Source: Mycobacterium sp. 1245805.9 (GTDB lineage Bacteria > Actinomycetota > Actinomycetes > Mycobacteriales > Mycobacteriaceae). Taken from it: DNA of 64,000 nt. Of this stretch, positions 25,242-34,378 are shown in pieces. The DNA is taken from the NCBI RefSeq assembly GCF_001672915.1, contig NZ_LZKR01000004.1, positions 62,001 through 126,000 on the forward strand, written 5' to 3'. The number at the start of each line of letters is the position of its first letter. Position 1 is the first letter of the stretch. The notes under the pieces are model-generated. The model was not told the origin of the DNA, did no database searches, and saw only the letters and a list, made by a program, of their open reading frames with translations. A program made the translations under genes and the position numbers.

Positions 25242-26480
25242 ATGCAGGGTCACGAAATCCGGTCACTCGCCGACCTCGCCGGTGAGGGCACCCGCGTCTT
25301 GACCACGCTCGTGCGCGACACGCACAGCGGCATCGCGCGGCGCGTCTTCGGCGCCGTGGGACCGGTGTCCAAACCCGTAGAGGTGGTCCACAACACGACC
25401 GCCGCGGCGACGTATTACGCCGTCGACCGGGCGATCCGGGGCGCCCTGCGCGCCGCCGGTGAACTGGCGGCCGAGACGCGCGGCAGCGACGAGGACGAGA
25501 CCGTCGAAGCCAATCCCAGGGTCGCCGGGGTCATCGCCGCGCTCAACGGCATCTACGGCGACGAGCTGACCAAGCGCGAAAACGGCTTCGCGCTGACCAT
25601 GCAGGTGCGCCATCGCGGCAAGGCGGTCGCGATGACCGCCCCCGACATCGCGGCGGCGTTCCCGGGGGCAACCGGCCGGATCGCGGTCTTCGTCCACGGC
25701 TGGTGCATGACCGAAATGTCATGGTGGCGACGCCCGCGCGACGGCGAGGAGGTGAAGTCCTACGGCTCGCGGCTGCGCGACGACCTGGGATTCACCCCGG
25801 TTTACCTGCGATACAACACCGGCCTGCACATCTCCGACAACGGAAAGTCGCTCGCCGCCCTGCTGGAGCAGCTGCGGGCGCTGTGGCCGGTGCCGGTCGA
25901 GGACATCGTCCTGATCGGTCATTCGATGGGCGGCCTGGTGATCCGCAGCGCCTGCCACTACGGAACCCAGCATGAGCACGCCTGGCCCCACGCCGTTCGT
26001 CACGTCGTCTGCCTCGGCTCCCCGCACCTGGGCGCCGACCTGGAGAAGGGCGTCAACGCCGCGTCGTGGGCGCTGGCCCGGCTGCCCGAAACCCGGGCCC
26101 TGTCTTCGTTTCTCAACGCCCGCAGCTCCGGCACCAAGGATCTGCGCTACGGCGCGCTGCTCGACGAGGACTGGAGCGAGTGCGACCCCGACGAGTTCCT
26201 GCGGGACCGGTGCAACGAGGTGCCGTTCCTGCCCCACGCCGTCTACCACTTCGTGGCGACCAGCGCGGGCCCGGGCGCGGTCGGCGCGGTGCTCGGCGAT
26301 CGCCTGGTGCGCCCCCAGAGCGCGTCCGGTGTGGGCAAGTCGCGGCGGATTCCGTTCGACCCGGACCACGGCCTGACGCTCACCGGCCTGCACCACTTCG
26401 ATCTGCTCAACCACGCCGACATCTACGCGAAGCTGCACGACTGGCTCGCTCAGCCGCCGCGGCCGGACGCCCCGGGTTAA
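25242..26480 (+). CDS. PGAP1-like alpha/beta hydrolase
   Basis: 412 aa from the ATG with GGGAGGAG 8 bases before it. The oxyanion region is VFVHGWCMTEMSWW (HGW 152-154) and the nucleophile elbow is IVLIGHSMGGLVIRSA (S228), followed by VCLGSPHLGADLEKG. It ends with HHFDLLNHADIY. Such lipase-like enzymes cleave lipid esters. The N-terminal 110 residues are a helical region of unknown role. It converges with zwf and overlaps it by 4 bp at the stops. No signal peptide. Confidence 0.9.
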   Translation: MQGHEIRSLADLAGEGTRVLTTLVRDTHSGIARRVFGAVGPVSKPVEVVHNTTAAATYYAVDRAIRGALRAAGELAAETRGSDEDETVEANPRVAGVIAALNGIYGDELTKRENGFALTMQVRHRGKAVAMTAPDIAAAFPGATGRIAVFVHGWCMTEMSWWRRPRDGEEVKSYGSRLRDDLGFTPVYLRYNTGLHISDNGKSLAALLEQLRALWPVPVEDIVLIGHSMGGLVIRSACHYGTQHEHAWPHAVRHVVCLGSPHLGADLEKGVNAASWALARLPETRALSSFLNARSSGTKDLRYGALLDEDWSECDPDEFLRDRCNEVPFLPHAVYHFVATSAGPGAVGAVLGDRLVRPQSASGVGKSRRIPFDPDHGLTLTGLHHFDLLNHADIYAKLHDWLAQPPRPDAPG

Positions 26481-27976
26481 GTCTTCTTTTCGCGCCACTC
26501 CCGCTCGAACGGCAACCGCCAGGCGTTGGGCGCGATCAATTGGTGAATGGCGTTGGGACCCCACGTGCCGGGCTGGTAGATCTTGGCCGGCGGCGGGTCG
26601 TCGAGCAGCCCCTGCGAACGCTCCCACAACGACTCGATGCCCTCGGCGGTGTTGAACAGCGTGTGGTCGCCGCGCATCGCGTCGAGGATCAGCCGCTCGT
26701 AGGCCTCCAGCACGTCGACGACGGTGTCGATCTCCTGCGAGGAGAACTGCATGGACAACTTGTCCAGCTTCATGCCGGGGCCCGGCCGCTTGCCGTAGAA
26801 GGACAGTGAGACCTTCGAGTTGTCGGCGAGGTCGAAGGTGAGGTGGTCCGGACCTTGGGTGCCGACCCCCGATCCGGGCGGAAACATCGTTCGCGGAGCC
26901 TCTTTGAAGGCGATCGAGATGATGCGGATGCCCTCGGCCATCTTCTTGCCGGTGCGCAGATAGATCGGCACGCCGGCCCAGCGCCAGTTGTCGATGCCGA
27001 CCTTGAGCGCGATGAAGGTCTCGGTGTCGGAGTCCTTCGCCACTCCCTTCTCGTCGCGATAGCCGCTGTACTGGCCGCGCACCACGTTGGACGGCTTGAC
27101 CGGCAGCATCGAGCGGAACACCTTGTTCTTTTCCTCGCTGATGGCAAAGGGTTCGAGCGCTGTCGGCGGCTCCATCACCACGAACGCCATCACCTGGAAG
27201 AGGTGGGTCACCACCATGTCCTTGTAGGCGCCGGTTTCCTCGTAGAAGTTGGCCCGCTGATCCAGCCCTAGCGCCTCGGGAATGTCGATCTGGATGTGGT
27301 CGATGAAGTTGCGGTTCCAGATTGGCTCGAACAGACCGTTGGCGAAGCGGAACGCCAGGATGTTCTGGGCGGCCTCCTTCCCCAGGAAGTGGTCGATGCG
27401 GAAAATCTGTGATTCCTCGAACGTTTCGTGCACGAAGTCGTTCAGTGCGACCGCGCTGGCCAGGTCCGTGCCGAACGGCTTTTCCATGACCACCCGGGAA
27501 CGGTCGACGAGCTCCGCGTCGCGCAGCATGGTGATGACGTCGCGCGCCGCCTTCGGCGGAACCGAAAGGTAATGCAGCCGCCGAACGTTTGGTCCCAGGT
27601 TGGCTTCGGCCTCGGCGACCGCGGTGGCGAGCGCCCCGGGCCCGGCGCCCTGCGGGACATAGGTGACGATCTTGGCGAAGTTGGCCCACTGCTCGTCCGT
27701 CAGCTTGTGCGTGCCGAAGGAGTCAATCGCGTTCTTGGCCAGATCACGGAACTCGTCGTCGCTCATGTCTTCCAGCGACGTCGCGACGATTTGGATGTCG
27801 GGGGCTAGTTCGGACTGATCCAAATAGGCCAGGCCCGGGATCAGCTTGCGCTTGGCGAGATCCCCGGTCGCGCCGAACAGGACGATGACGTGGGGATCCA
27901 GCCGTTCAGTGTCGTGGCGTCGCGGGCGTTTCTCCGGCGCCGGGTAAGAGATCGTTTGCGGTTTCTTGTCGGCCAC
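26477..27976 (-). CDS. zwf: Glucose-6-phosphate 1-dehydrogenase
   Basis: 499 aa from a GTG at 27,976; the preceding in-frame codons include an unlikely basic stretch. Motifs are IVLFGATGDLAKRKLIPG (NADP fold), RVVMEKPFGTDL, the active site RIDHFLGK (193-200) and DNWRWAGVPIYLRTGK. It oxidises glucose-6-phosphate to 6-phosphogluconolactone and makes NADPH. The GATGDLAKRK start differs from the two M. tuberculosis enzymes as I remember them (FGVTGDLARKK, FGITGDLARKM), so this may be an additional type. No opcA, tal or tkt neighbour. Confidence 0.95.
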   Translation of the reverse strand: MADKKPQTISYPAPEKRPRRHDTERLDPHVIVLFGATGDLAKRKLIPGLAYLDQSELAPDIQIVATSLEDMSDDEFRDLAKNAIDSFGTHKLTDEQWANFAKIVTYVPQGAGPGALATAVAEAEANLGPNVRRLHYLSVPPKAARDVITMLRDAELVDRSRVVMEKPFGTDLASAVALNDFVHETFEESQIFRIDHFLGKEAAQNILAFRFANGLFEPIWNRNFIDHIQIDIPEALGLDQRANFYEETGAYKDMVVTHLFQVMAFVVMEPPTALEPFAISEEKNKVFRSMLPVKPSNVVRGQYSGYRDEKGVAKDSDTETFIALKVGIDNWRWAGVPIYLRTGKKMAEGIRIISIAFKEAPRTMFPPGSGVGTQGPDHLTFDLADNSKVSLSFYGKRPGPGMKLDKLSMQFSSQEIDTVVDVLEAYERLILDAMRGDHTLFNTAEGIESLWERSQGLLDDPPPAKIYQPGTWGPNAIHQLIAPNAWRLPFEREWREKKT

Positions 27977-28071
27977 CCTTGCGATCCTTCCATCGCCGCG
28001 CCGTGTGTGCAGCCCCATGTTGGGGTCGATCTGAGCGGTTACCGATCGCGCGGTGGGGTATGGAGAGCGGT

Positions 28072-28245
28072 ATGACCGGACCCGACCGAGACCAGCTGAG
28101 CCACGCCGAGGAGCTGGAAAACATCGTCGACGAGCTCGACGAGAAGGTGGCCAACGAGCGGGAGGCCGAGGGCGTCCCCGGCAAGCCGAGCGACCGCGAA
28201 CGTGACGCTGCAGGGCCCGGCCCGCAGGACGAGCCGCCGGACTGA
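28072..28245 (+). CDS. Small acidic hypothetical protein
   Basis: 57 aa from the ATG at 28,072 (an ATG at 28,060 is an alternative); GGAGAG lies just before it. A coiled helix DQLSHAEELENIVDELDEKV is followed by a charged, Pro/Gly-rich tail ending in DEPPD. No known family. It sits between the divergent zwf start and the converging monooxygenase. Codon usage is mycobacterial and the sequence is not a shadow of another gene. Confidence 0.65.
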   Translation: MTGPDRDQLSHAEELENIVDELDEKVANEREAEGVPGKPSDRERDAAGPGPQDEPPD

Positions 28246-28249
28246 CGCC

Positions 28250-29713
28250 CTAGGCCGCCGCGGGCGGACCGAACCAGGCCGTCAGGGCGTCGGCGAGGGG
28301 TCGCTCCCCCACCCACGCGACGTGTCCGTCGGGCCGGATCAACACGGCGTCCGGAGCGTCCACGGCGCCGAGATCCGGAAGCTCCCACGCCCCAACGTAT
28401 TTCCCGTCAACCAACGTGACGCGATCGCCCCAGCCGACGATGTCGACGACGCCGGGCTCGCCGAGGTTGAGCAGCACCGGCCGCGCGTCGTGCAGCAGGG
28501 CGAATACCCGCACCGTGCCGTCGGCGGTGACCAGGTCGAGATCGGGCATTCGACGCCCGAGCAGCGGGTGGCCTTCGCCCAGGTCGTAGTGGATGTCGAG
28601 ACCCGACATCATCGCGGCGAATCGCTGCCGTGGCTCGGCCATGCCGAGCAGGTCCGAAGTGACCTCCCGCAAGGCCTTGGTGCGGTCGTCCGGGCGGAGC
28701 AGCGCCATTTGGGCCATGGCGTTGCGCAGCACGCGCGCGCCGACCGGGTGCCGCTCGGCGTGGTAGGTATCCAGCAGGCTTTCCGGGGCCGTTCCGTTGG
28801 CCACCTGCGCCAGCTTCCAGCCCAGGTTCACCGCGTCCTGCATGCCGGTGTTGAGGCCCTGCCCCCCGATCGGGTGGTGCACGTGCGCCGCGTCGCCGGC
28901 CAGCAGGACCCGCCCGTCGCGGTAGGCGGCCGCCTGCCGCGCCGCGTCGGTGAACCTGGAAATCCATGCGGGACTGTGGATCCCGTAATCCGTTCCGTAA
29001 ACGGCGATCAGTGCCTCGCTGAGATCGCGCAGGGTGGGTTCGTCGGCGGGCCCGACCTGCCGCTCGGTCACCATGACCCGCATCGGCCCCCCGTCCTCCA
29101 CCATGCTGAGCGAATGGACGCCGAGCGCGTCGTGGCGGATGCCCCATTCCGGCGCTTCGCCGGCCGCGCCGGCCATGTCGACCTCGGCGAGGAGGTAGCT
29201 CATCGTGGGGTCCCACCCGGGGAAGTCGATGCCCGCCGATTTGCGCACCGAACTGCGTCCGCCGTCGCATCCGACGACATATTCCGCGCGCAGGAAGCGG
29301 CCGTCCGACAGCACGACGTCGACGCCGGTGTCGTCCTGGGCGACGCCGGTCACCTCGCGTCCGCGATAGGTCGGCACGTTCAGTTCGTCGACCCAGCCGG
29401 CCAGGATGCGCTCGATGTGGATCTGCCACAGCGCGAGCCCGTAGGGATGCCGGGTGGGAAAGTCGCTGATGTCCAACCGAATCTGGGAAAACCCGGCGAC
29501 CTGTGCCACCTGGCCCTCGGCAAGGAACCGATCCGCGATTCCGCGCTGATCGAGGACCTCGATGGTGCGCGCATGCAATCCGCCCGCCCGCGCACCAATC
29601 AACTCCTGGCCGGCGCGTCGCTCGACAATCGCAACGTCGACCCCCGCCAGCGCCAACTCGCCCGCCAGCATCAGCCCCGTCGGGCCGCCCCCGGCAATCA
29701 CCACGGCATGCAT
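28250..29713 (-). CDS. FAD monooxygenase, rifampicin-monooxygenase-like
   Basis: 487 aa from the ATG at 29,713. Motifs are VVIAGGGPTGLMLAGELALA (FAD), ARAGGLHARTIEVLDQRGIA, HPYGLALWQIHIERILAGWV, VVGCDGGRSSVRK and VLLAGDAAHVHHPIGGQGLN, plus a thioredoxin-like C-terminal domain. The layout matches class A flavin monooxygenases of the Rox (rifampicin) and MabTetX (tetracycline) group as well as polyketide hydroxylases. Antibiotic inactivation is possible but cannot be told from a housekeeping role. No regulator is adjacent. Confidence 0.88.
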   Translation of the reverse strand: MHAVVIAGGGPTGLMLAGELALAGVDVAIVERRAGQELIGARAGGLHARTIEVLDQRGIADRFLAEGQVAQVAGFSQIRLDISDFPTRHPYGLALWQIHIERILAGWVDELNVPTYRGREVTGVAQDDTGVDVVLSDGRFLRAEYVVGCDGGRSSVRKSAGIDFPGWDPTMSYLLAEVDMAGAAGEAPEWGIRHDALGVHSLSMVEDGGPMRVMVTERQVGPADEPTLRDLSEALIAVYGTDYGIHSPAWISRFTDAARQAAAYRDGRVLLAGDAAHVHHPIGGQGLNTGMQDAVNLGWKLAQVANGTAPESLLDTYHAERHPVGARVLRNAMAQMALLRPDDRTKALREVTSDLLGMAEPRQRFAAMMSGLDIHYDLGEGHPLLGRRMPDLDLVTADGTVRVFALLHDARPVLLNLGEPGVVDIVGWGDRVTLVDGKYVGAWELPDLGAVDAPDAVLIRPDGHVAWVGERPLADALTAWFGPPAAA

Positions 29714-29813
29714 TCTCGCCACCCCCAATTCAGTCCGTTCCGGCTTCGACCAGCGATTTTGCGGCATGACCCCGGTCTTGCCGCAAGCCCCCGGGTGCGT
29801 AATATGTTGAAGT

Positions 29814-29835
29814 GGGACGGACGAAAACCCGTCCC
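29814..29835. terminator. GC hairpin with a T-rich tail, orphan
   Basis: GGGACGG (29,814-29,820) and CCGTCCC (29,829-29,835) form a perfect 7-bp stem with loop ACGAAAAC, followed by CTTCTTTTG. It lies in the 279-bp gap upstream of the second GGDEF gene. No plus-strand gene ends just before it, so it may end a short leader or small RNA, or attenuate transcription. Shape is clear; role is inferred. Confidence 0.4.
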
Positions 29836-29992
29836 CTTCTTTTGCGTCCGACGGGGGTTCTCGATAAACCGCCAACGTCTTCCGAGATCTGAACTACGGT
29901 TCAGACGAATGGCAGTTGCGGGCAGCCAAAATGGCGGTGAAATAATATTGGCCGCGCGTCCGCATCAGCGCATCTGACCAGAGAGTGACGGG

Positions 29993-31039
29993 ATGGGTCT
30001 ACGCCTGGCAGGCCCCCTCGGCCACACCCGCCGATACAAGCTGCGGCTGCGCGCCGACTCCGGAAGCGGTTTCTACGGCAAACACCAGGTCCGGCTGCTG
30101 CGGATCTATTTGGGCACCACGACATTCCTGTACGCCTACGGCGTGGTGTTCAGCACAGTGATTGTGCTTCACCCCGACCTGCCCCGGGGGCATCCGGTCG
30201 GGGGCATCGTGGCGACCGTTCTCGGCATCGCCGCGCTGGCCTGGCTGGCGGTCCGTCCCGACAAAACCGGGCCCGCAACGGCCGTGGCGATCGCCGCCAC
30301 ACCGATCGTGATGGCCTTCCATATCGCGATCATCGCCGAATTCGTCTGCCTGATCGCTCCAATGTTTCTGGCGATGTACCTGCGCGCGTTCTACTCGCCG
30401 CGACGCGGCGCGCTCCTGGTCGGCCTGCTCGCCCTGGCGTGCGTTGTCGCCCTGGCGGTCTCGCGCACGGCCAACCTGGACATCGATTACTTCATCTTCG
30501 TGATCGCGATTGTCGGTGCCGCGGAGTCGTTCGGCCTGGTGACACGGAGCCTGGTCGACGCGGCGTGCACGGATCCGCTCACGGGGTCGCTCAACCGCGC
30601 CGGTTGGGAAATCGCCACCGCCGACCTGCTGGCGCGATCCCGTTCGACTTCCACCCTCATCACCGTCATCGCGCTGGACATCGACAACTTCAAACGGATC
30701 AACGACACCGACGGGCATGTCGCCGGCGACGAGCACCTGATCGGCCGCGCGACCGCCTGGCGAAAACTGGCTCCCGCCAACGCCATTCTGGCCCGGCTCG
30801 GCGGCGACGAGTTCGCCCTGTGCATCGCCGAGCGCCCGGGCGCGGGCCCGACCGCAGCCGAGCGGTTCGTCGCCGCCGTTCGGCTGCAGACCCCGGGAAC
30901 GAGCGTCGGGACCGCATCGGCCATCGGAGCGAGCGCCAACGTCGCCGTGCTGTGGGCGGTCGCCGACGCGAATTTGTACACCGCCAAGCAGAACAGGACT
31001 CCGCAGCGCCGGGATCCAGATCTGCGCCACGCGCTCTAG
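29993..31039 (+). CDS. Membrane-bound diguanylate cyclase (GGDEF), second copy
   Basis: 348 aa. Residues about 35-185 hold five or six hydrophobic segments. The GGDEF domain (190-340) includes CTDPLTGSLNRAGWE, VIALDIDNFKRINDTDGHVA and a canonical RLGGDEFALC (GGDEF 270-274). No RxxD I-site is present, so feedback inhibition is unlikely. Same architecture as the enzyme at 13,245 but clearly divergent in sequence. Makes c-di-GMP at the membrane. Confidence 0.92.
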   Translation: MGLRLAGPLGHTRRYKLRLRADSGSGFYGKHQVRLLRIYLGTTTFLYAYGVVFSTVIVLHPDLPRGHPVGGIVATVLGIAALAWLAVRPDKTGPATAVAIAATPIVMAFHIAIIAEFVCLIAPMFLAMYLRAFYSPRRGALLVGLLALACVVALAVSRTANLDIDYFIFVIAIVGAAESFGLVTRSLVDAACTDPLTGSLNRAGWEIATADLLARSRSTSTLITVIALDIDNFKRINDTDGHVAGDEHLIGRATAWRKLAPANAILARLGGDEFALCIAERPGAGPTAAERFVAAVRLQTPGTSVGTASAIGASANVAVLWAVADANLYTAKQNRTPQRRDPDLRHAL

Positions 31040-31125
31040 ACCAGCGTTGAGCAAAATCCGATAGCAGCGAGCGCAATCGAAATCCTCTATGCGACAACTT
31101 GTTTCAGCTCGGATACGGAACCGGC

Positions 31126-32370
31126 CTAGTTGTTGGTCGGTGGGGGTTGCGGTTGGAAGGGGGTGTACCACCACCAGTCGGCGCGTTCGCCGAGGGGTCC
31201 GCGGAAGGGCGGGACGGCGGGCGGCGGGCCAGTGGGTGGGCGTGCGAGTGATGCCGGGTTCAGTGGGTGGCCGTCGTCGTCGGTGACGCTCAGATCGTGG
31301 GCGGTCCCGGTGATGGTGAGCTCGCCGCGGTGGTGTTCGCGGTGGTGATAGGGGCAGACCAGTACCAGGTTGGCCAGCTCGGTGGGTCCGCCGTCTTCCC
31401 AGTGCCGGATGTGATGGGCGTGCAGACCGCGGGTGGCACCGCAGCCGGGCACCACGCACGTGCGGTCGCGGTGCTCGAGCGCGCGGCGTAGCCGGCGGTT
31501 GACGGTGCGGGTCGCTCGGCCGGCGCCGAGGGGCACGCCGTCGCGTTCGAACCACACCTCACAGGTGGCATCGCAGGTCAGGTATTGGCGTTCGGCGTCG
31601 GACAGCAGCGGACCCAAATGCAGCGCGGCGGCGCGCGCGGCCACGTCGAGGTGGACGACCACGGTGGTGTGCTGCCCGTGCGGGCGGCGGGTGGCCTCGG
31701 CGTCCCAGCCGGCCTCCACCAGCCGCATAAACGCATCCATAGTGTCGGGCAGCGGCGGCGCCGCCTCGGACGGGGCTTGGCCGTCGCCGCGGTCGCGCTT
31801 CCACTGCGCGATCAGCGCGTCTCGATGCGACGCCAGCGCCGCGTCGAACTTTGCCGCCTCGGGGTGCGCAAGTTTGATCCGCCAACAGGCGAACTGCTCA
31901 TCGGAGGTCTTGGTGATCGAGGCCTGCTCGGGCCTCGGGTCGGGTTCGGGGCGCGGTTCGAGCTTGATCGCGGTGCGCAGCTGAGTGACCGTGGCCACCG
32001 CGGCCAACTGCGCGTAATGCTCATCCGAGCCCTCACCCGCGCGGGCGGCGATCACCCCGACCTGATCCAGCGACAACTGCCCCTGCCGTAAGGCCCGGGT
32101 GCACCGTGGAAACTCCTGCGCCCGGCCCGCCACCGTGGCGATCGTCTGCGCGTTGGCCGGCGAGCAGCCGGTCTTCCAGGCCACCAACGCCGGTATCGAC
32201 CGCGCCCCGGTATTACCCCACAACCCGTCACGATCGATCTCGGCGACGATCTCCACAATGCGCCCATCAATCGCATTGCGCTGACCGCACAACTCCTCCA
32301 TCTCCTCAAACAGCACGTCAATCCGCTTAGGCGTATTCACCCAAGCGCCAACAGATGCGGTCGAAGACAT
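31126..32370 (-). CDS. 13E12-type DUF222/HNH endonuclease-like protein
   Basis: 414 aa. The N-terminal DUF222 region (PALVAWKTGCSPANAQTIA) is followed by the HNH motif CVVPGCGATRGLHAHHIRHW, then GGPTELANLVLVCPYHHREH, whose paired Cys and His suggest a treble-clef zinc site. It has a Pro-rich C-terminus. Mycobacteria carry many such 13E12 proteins; nuclease activity is presumed and largely untested. The family is repetitive and was long thought mobile, but no flanking repeats are seen here. Confidence 0.92.
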   Translation of the reverse strand: MSSTASVGAWVNTPKRIDVLFEEMEELCGQRNAIDGRIVEIVAEIDRDGLWGNTGARSIPALVAWKTGCSPANAQTIATVAGRAQEFPRCTRALRQGQLSLDQVGVIAARAGEGSDEHYAQLAAVATVTQLRTAIKLEPRPEPDPRPEQASITKTSDEQFACWRIKLAHPEAAKFDAALASHRDALIAQWKRDRGDGQAPSEAAPPLPDTMDAFMRLVEAGWDAEATRRPHGQHTTVVVHLDVAARAAALHLGPLLSDAERQYLTCDATCEVWFERDGVPLGAGRATRTVNRRLRRALEHRDRTCVVPGCGATRGLHAHHIRHWEDGGPTELANLVLVCPYHHREHHRGELTITGTAHDLSVTDDDGHPLNPASLARPPTGPPPAVPPFRGPLGERADWWWYTPFQPQPPPTNN

Positions 32371-32433
32371 AGCCCCATGATCGCAGCCGGGTACGACAAG
32401 ATTTCGGCTACCAAATCCGCGCGCAGATCCCCA

Positions 32434-33318
32434 TCACTGCGGGTGGCTCGCCACGTACTCCGCGGCGGGGATCGGCGACGACGCGGCGTAGCCGATGGGC
32501 AGCAGCACGTCGCCGGCGGTGGTGTTGCAGTAGACGTCCCACCGGTAGTAGGCCGCAAAAGTTGCGGGATCGGACCCGATGAGGGCCGCGTATTGATCGA
32601 CCGCGCGCACGTATTCGTTCGCGTGGTTGTAGCGGTAGATCGCGTGATCGCGGTCGCCGGCAAAACCGTTGGCGGCCAGGTAGCGTCCCGCCGCCATGAT
32701 GCTGTCGTGCGGCGAGTTGATGTCGCCGCCCTGCCCGTAGCCGGCAAACGTCCCGGGCAGGAACTGCATGGGCCCCTGCGCGCCGGCGGTGCTCACCCCG
32801 TGGATGCTGCCGAGTCGGGTTTCGACGAGGTTGATGGCCGCGAGGTAGTTCCAGCCGACGCCGGATTCCGCCTCCGCCTGGTGGTAGTAGCCCAGCAGTT
32901 CGTCGGCGGGGGCCGGTGGCTCGATGCTCCACGCGGGCAGCGTGTCCCGGACGGCCGTCATCGCGGTGAGCTGGCGGCGCGCGTCGACGTTGCGGTCGTA
33001 GACGTCGAGTAGTGACGCCGGGATCCGCGGTCGGATGGTCGCGTCCCATTCGGGGTGGCGCCCGATGGCGCGATACGCCGCCTGCTCGCGGTGCGCCGCA
33101 GCGACCAGCGCGGCCTCCCCCGTAGACGCGTCACGCAGCGCGTGCTCGTCGGCGATGAGGTCGTCGGCCACTTGCGCAGGGTCCGACGCCAGTTGTGGCT
33201 GCGCGCCGGTGGGAATGCTCGGGGCCTCGGGCCGCGTCATGGGCGACGCGGACGCCGGTGGAGTCGGCGCCCCGGCGAGGGCGGCCAGGATCGCGCCGAG
33301 GACAAGCAGCCGTTTCAC
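32434..33318 (-). CDS. Secreted lytic transglycosylase
   Basis: 294 aa with a signal peptide (MKRLLVLGAILAALAGAP). The SLT-like catalytic segment has Glu166 (LAAINLVETRLGS) followed by GVSTAGAQGPMQFLPGTF, the classic 'G..GPMQF.P.TW/F' lysozyme-fold pattern, and then NSPHDSIMAAGRYLAANGF. It cleaves peptidoglycan glycan strands with formation of anhydro ends. It is downstream of the DMT transporter and upstream of the HNH gene on the same strand. Confidence 0.92.
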   Translation of the reverse strand: MKRLLVLGAILAALAGAPTPPASASPMTRPEAPSIPTGAQPQLASDPAQVADDLIADEHALRDASTGEAALVAAAHREQAAYRAIGRHPEWDATIRPRIPASLLDVYDRNVDARRQLTAMTAVRDTLPAWSIEPPAPADELLGYYHQAEAESGVGWNYLAAINLVETRLGSIHGVSTAGAQGPMQFLPGTFAGYGQGGDINSPHDSIMAAGRYLAANGFAGDRDHAIYRYNHANEYVRAVDQYAALIGSDPATFAAYYRWDVYCNTTAGDVLLPIGYAASSPIPAAEYVASHPQ

Positions 33319-33380
33319 AGTGTGCCTCCCGTCCGCTCCGACTCGGGGTACGTCAACGGTAGCGACACGCGAGGCCGACG

Positions 33381-34340
33381 CTATGCGCTATCCCCGATTC
33401 GCGCACGGGCGGCAGTCATCGGCTCGAGCGGCGGTTGGCGTTGGGCCGGCAAACTGGCTCCGGCGGCTTCGTCGCGGCCCAGCGCGATCGCGGCCGCCGC
33501 CATCGCCGCCACCGCGACGGTGAGAACCAGCGCCCCCGACCCCCGCACCGCCAGGTGCTCCCCGAGCACGACGACACCGAGCACCACCGCGACGATCGGT
33601 TCGCCGACCAACATGATCGGAACGGACGCCTGCAACGCGCCGGCGTGAAACGCCGCCTGTTGCACCACGGTGAGCGCCACCGCCAGCCCGACCAGCACAT
33701 AAAGAGCGGGAACGGTCAGCAGCCCCTGCCACCCGGCCACGGCGAAGCGGTGCGTGCAGATCTTGGTCAGGACGGCGATCATGCCCAGCAGGACCGCCAC
33801 CGGGACCGCCAGCAGCATGGCGCGGGGGCGGCCGGCGGCGCGGCGGGCCGCGGCGACGCACACGATCACCAGCGGCACGGTCAACATCAGGGCAATCGTC
33901 CACGCGGGCACCGGGGCCCGGTTGTGACCCTCGCGGGGCTGGCCGACGAGCACGAACACGGCCAGGGCGGCGGTCAACAGCGTCGCCCAGCCCCAGTCGG
34001 CCCAACTGATGCGCTGCTGGCACAGCCTCGCGCTCATCGGCAGCGCGAACAGCAACGACGACACCAACAGCGGTTGGACCAACAGCAGGGATCCGTGGGC
34101 CAGCGCCAACGCCTGGAAGACATAACCGGCGACCGCGGCGAGAGTGCCCGCCCACCACAGCGGTTCGCGGACCAGGGTGGTGGCCATCGTGGGCGACATG
34201 GCCTTGTCGTCCGGGACGCCTCGTGCGACCCGTTGCCGAACGACGATGCCGACCGCGGCCCAGAATGCGGCGAGCAACGCCGACACGATCGCCACTGCGT
34301 GCAGCGCCACCCACCCCATGGCCGGGTGCATACCCAGCAT
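33381..34340 (-). CDS. DMT/EamA-type transporter
   Basis: 319 aa with about nine to ten hydrophobic helices, beginning VALHAVAIVSALLAAFWAAV and including two EamA-like halves (LLLVQPLLVSSLLFALPM and VPIMLVGEPIVAVVLGVVVL). Members export or import metabolites; the substrate is unknown. It starts 38 bp after the stop of the first PPE protease, on the same strand, so it may be read through from the PPE genes, though a functional link is speculative. Confidence 0.88.
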   Translation of the reverse strand: MLGMHPAMGWVALHAVAIVSALLAAFWAAVGIVVRQRVARGVPDDKAMSPTMATTLVREPLWWAGTLAAVAGYVFQALALAHGSLLLVQPLLVSSLLFALPMSARLCQQRISWADWGWATLLTAALAVFVLVGQPREGHNRAPVPAWTIALMLTVPLVIVCVAAARRAAGRPRAMLLAVPVAVLLGMIAVLTKICTHRFAVAGWQGLLTVPALYVLVGLAVALTVVQQAAFHAGALQASVPIMLVGEPIVAVVLGVVVLGEHLAVRGSGALVLTVAVAAMAAAAIALGRDEAAGASLPAQRQPPLEPMTAARARIGDSA

Positions 34341-34378
34341 TCAAGCGGGGCGAACCTCGCCGGGCGAGGGGGCGCGAC

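Noticed and set aside
25719..27689. 656-codon minus-strand frame across the end of the PGAP1-like hydrolase and zwf
   Set aside because: It is a frame shadow of zwf and the hydrolase; composition is Arg/Gly/Ala-rich with no family.
31126..32370. 13E12 HNH protein as part of a mobile element
   Set aside because: No inverted repeats, target duplications or recombinase were seen at its edges.
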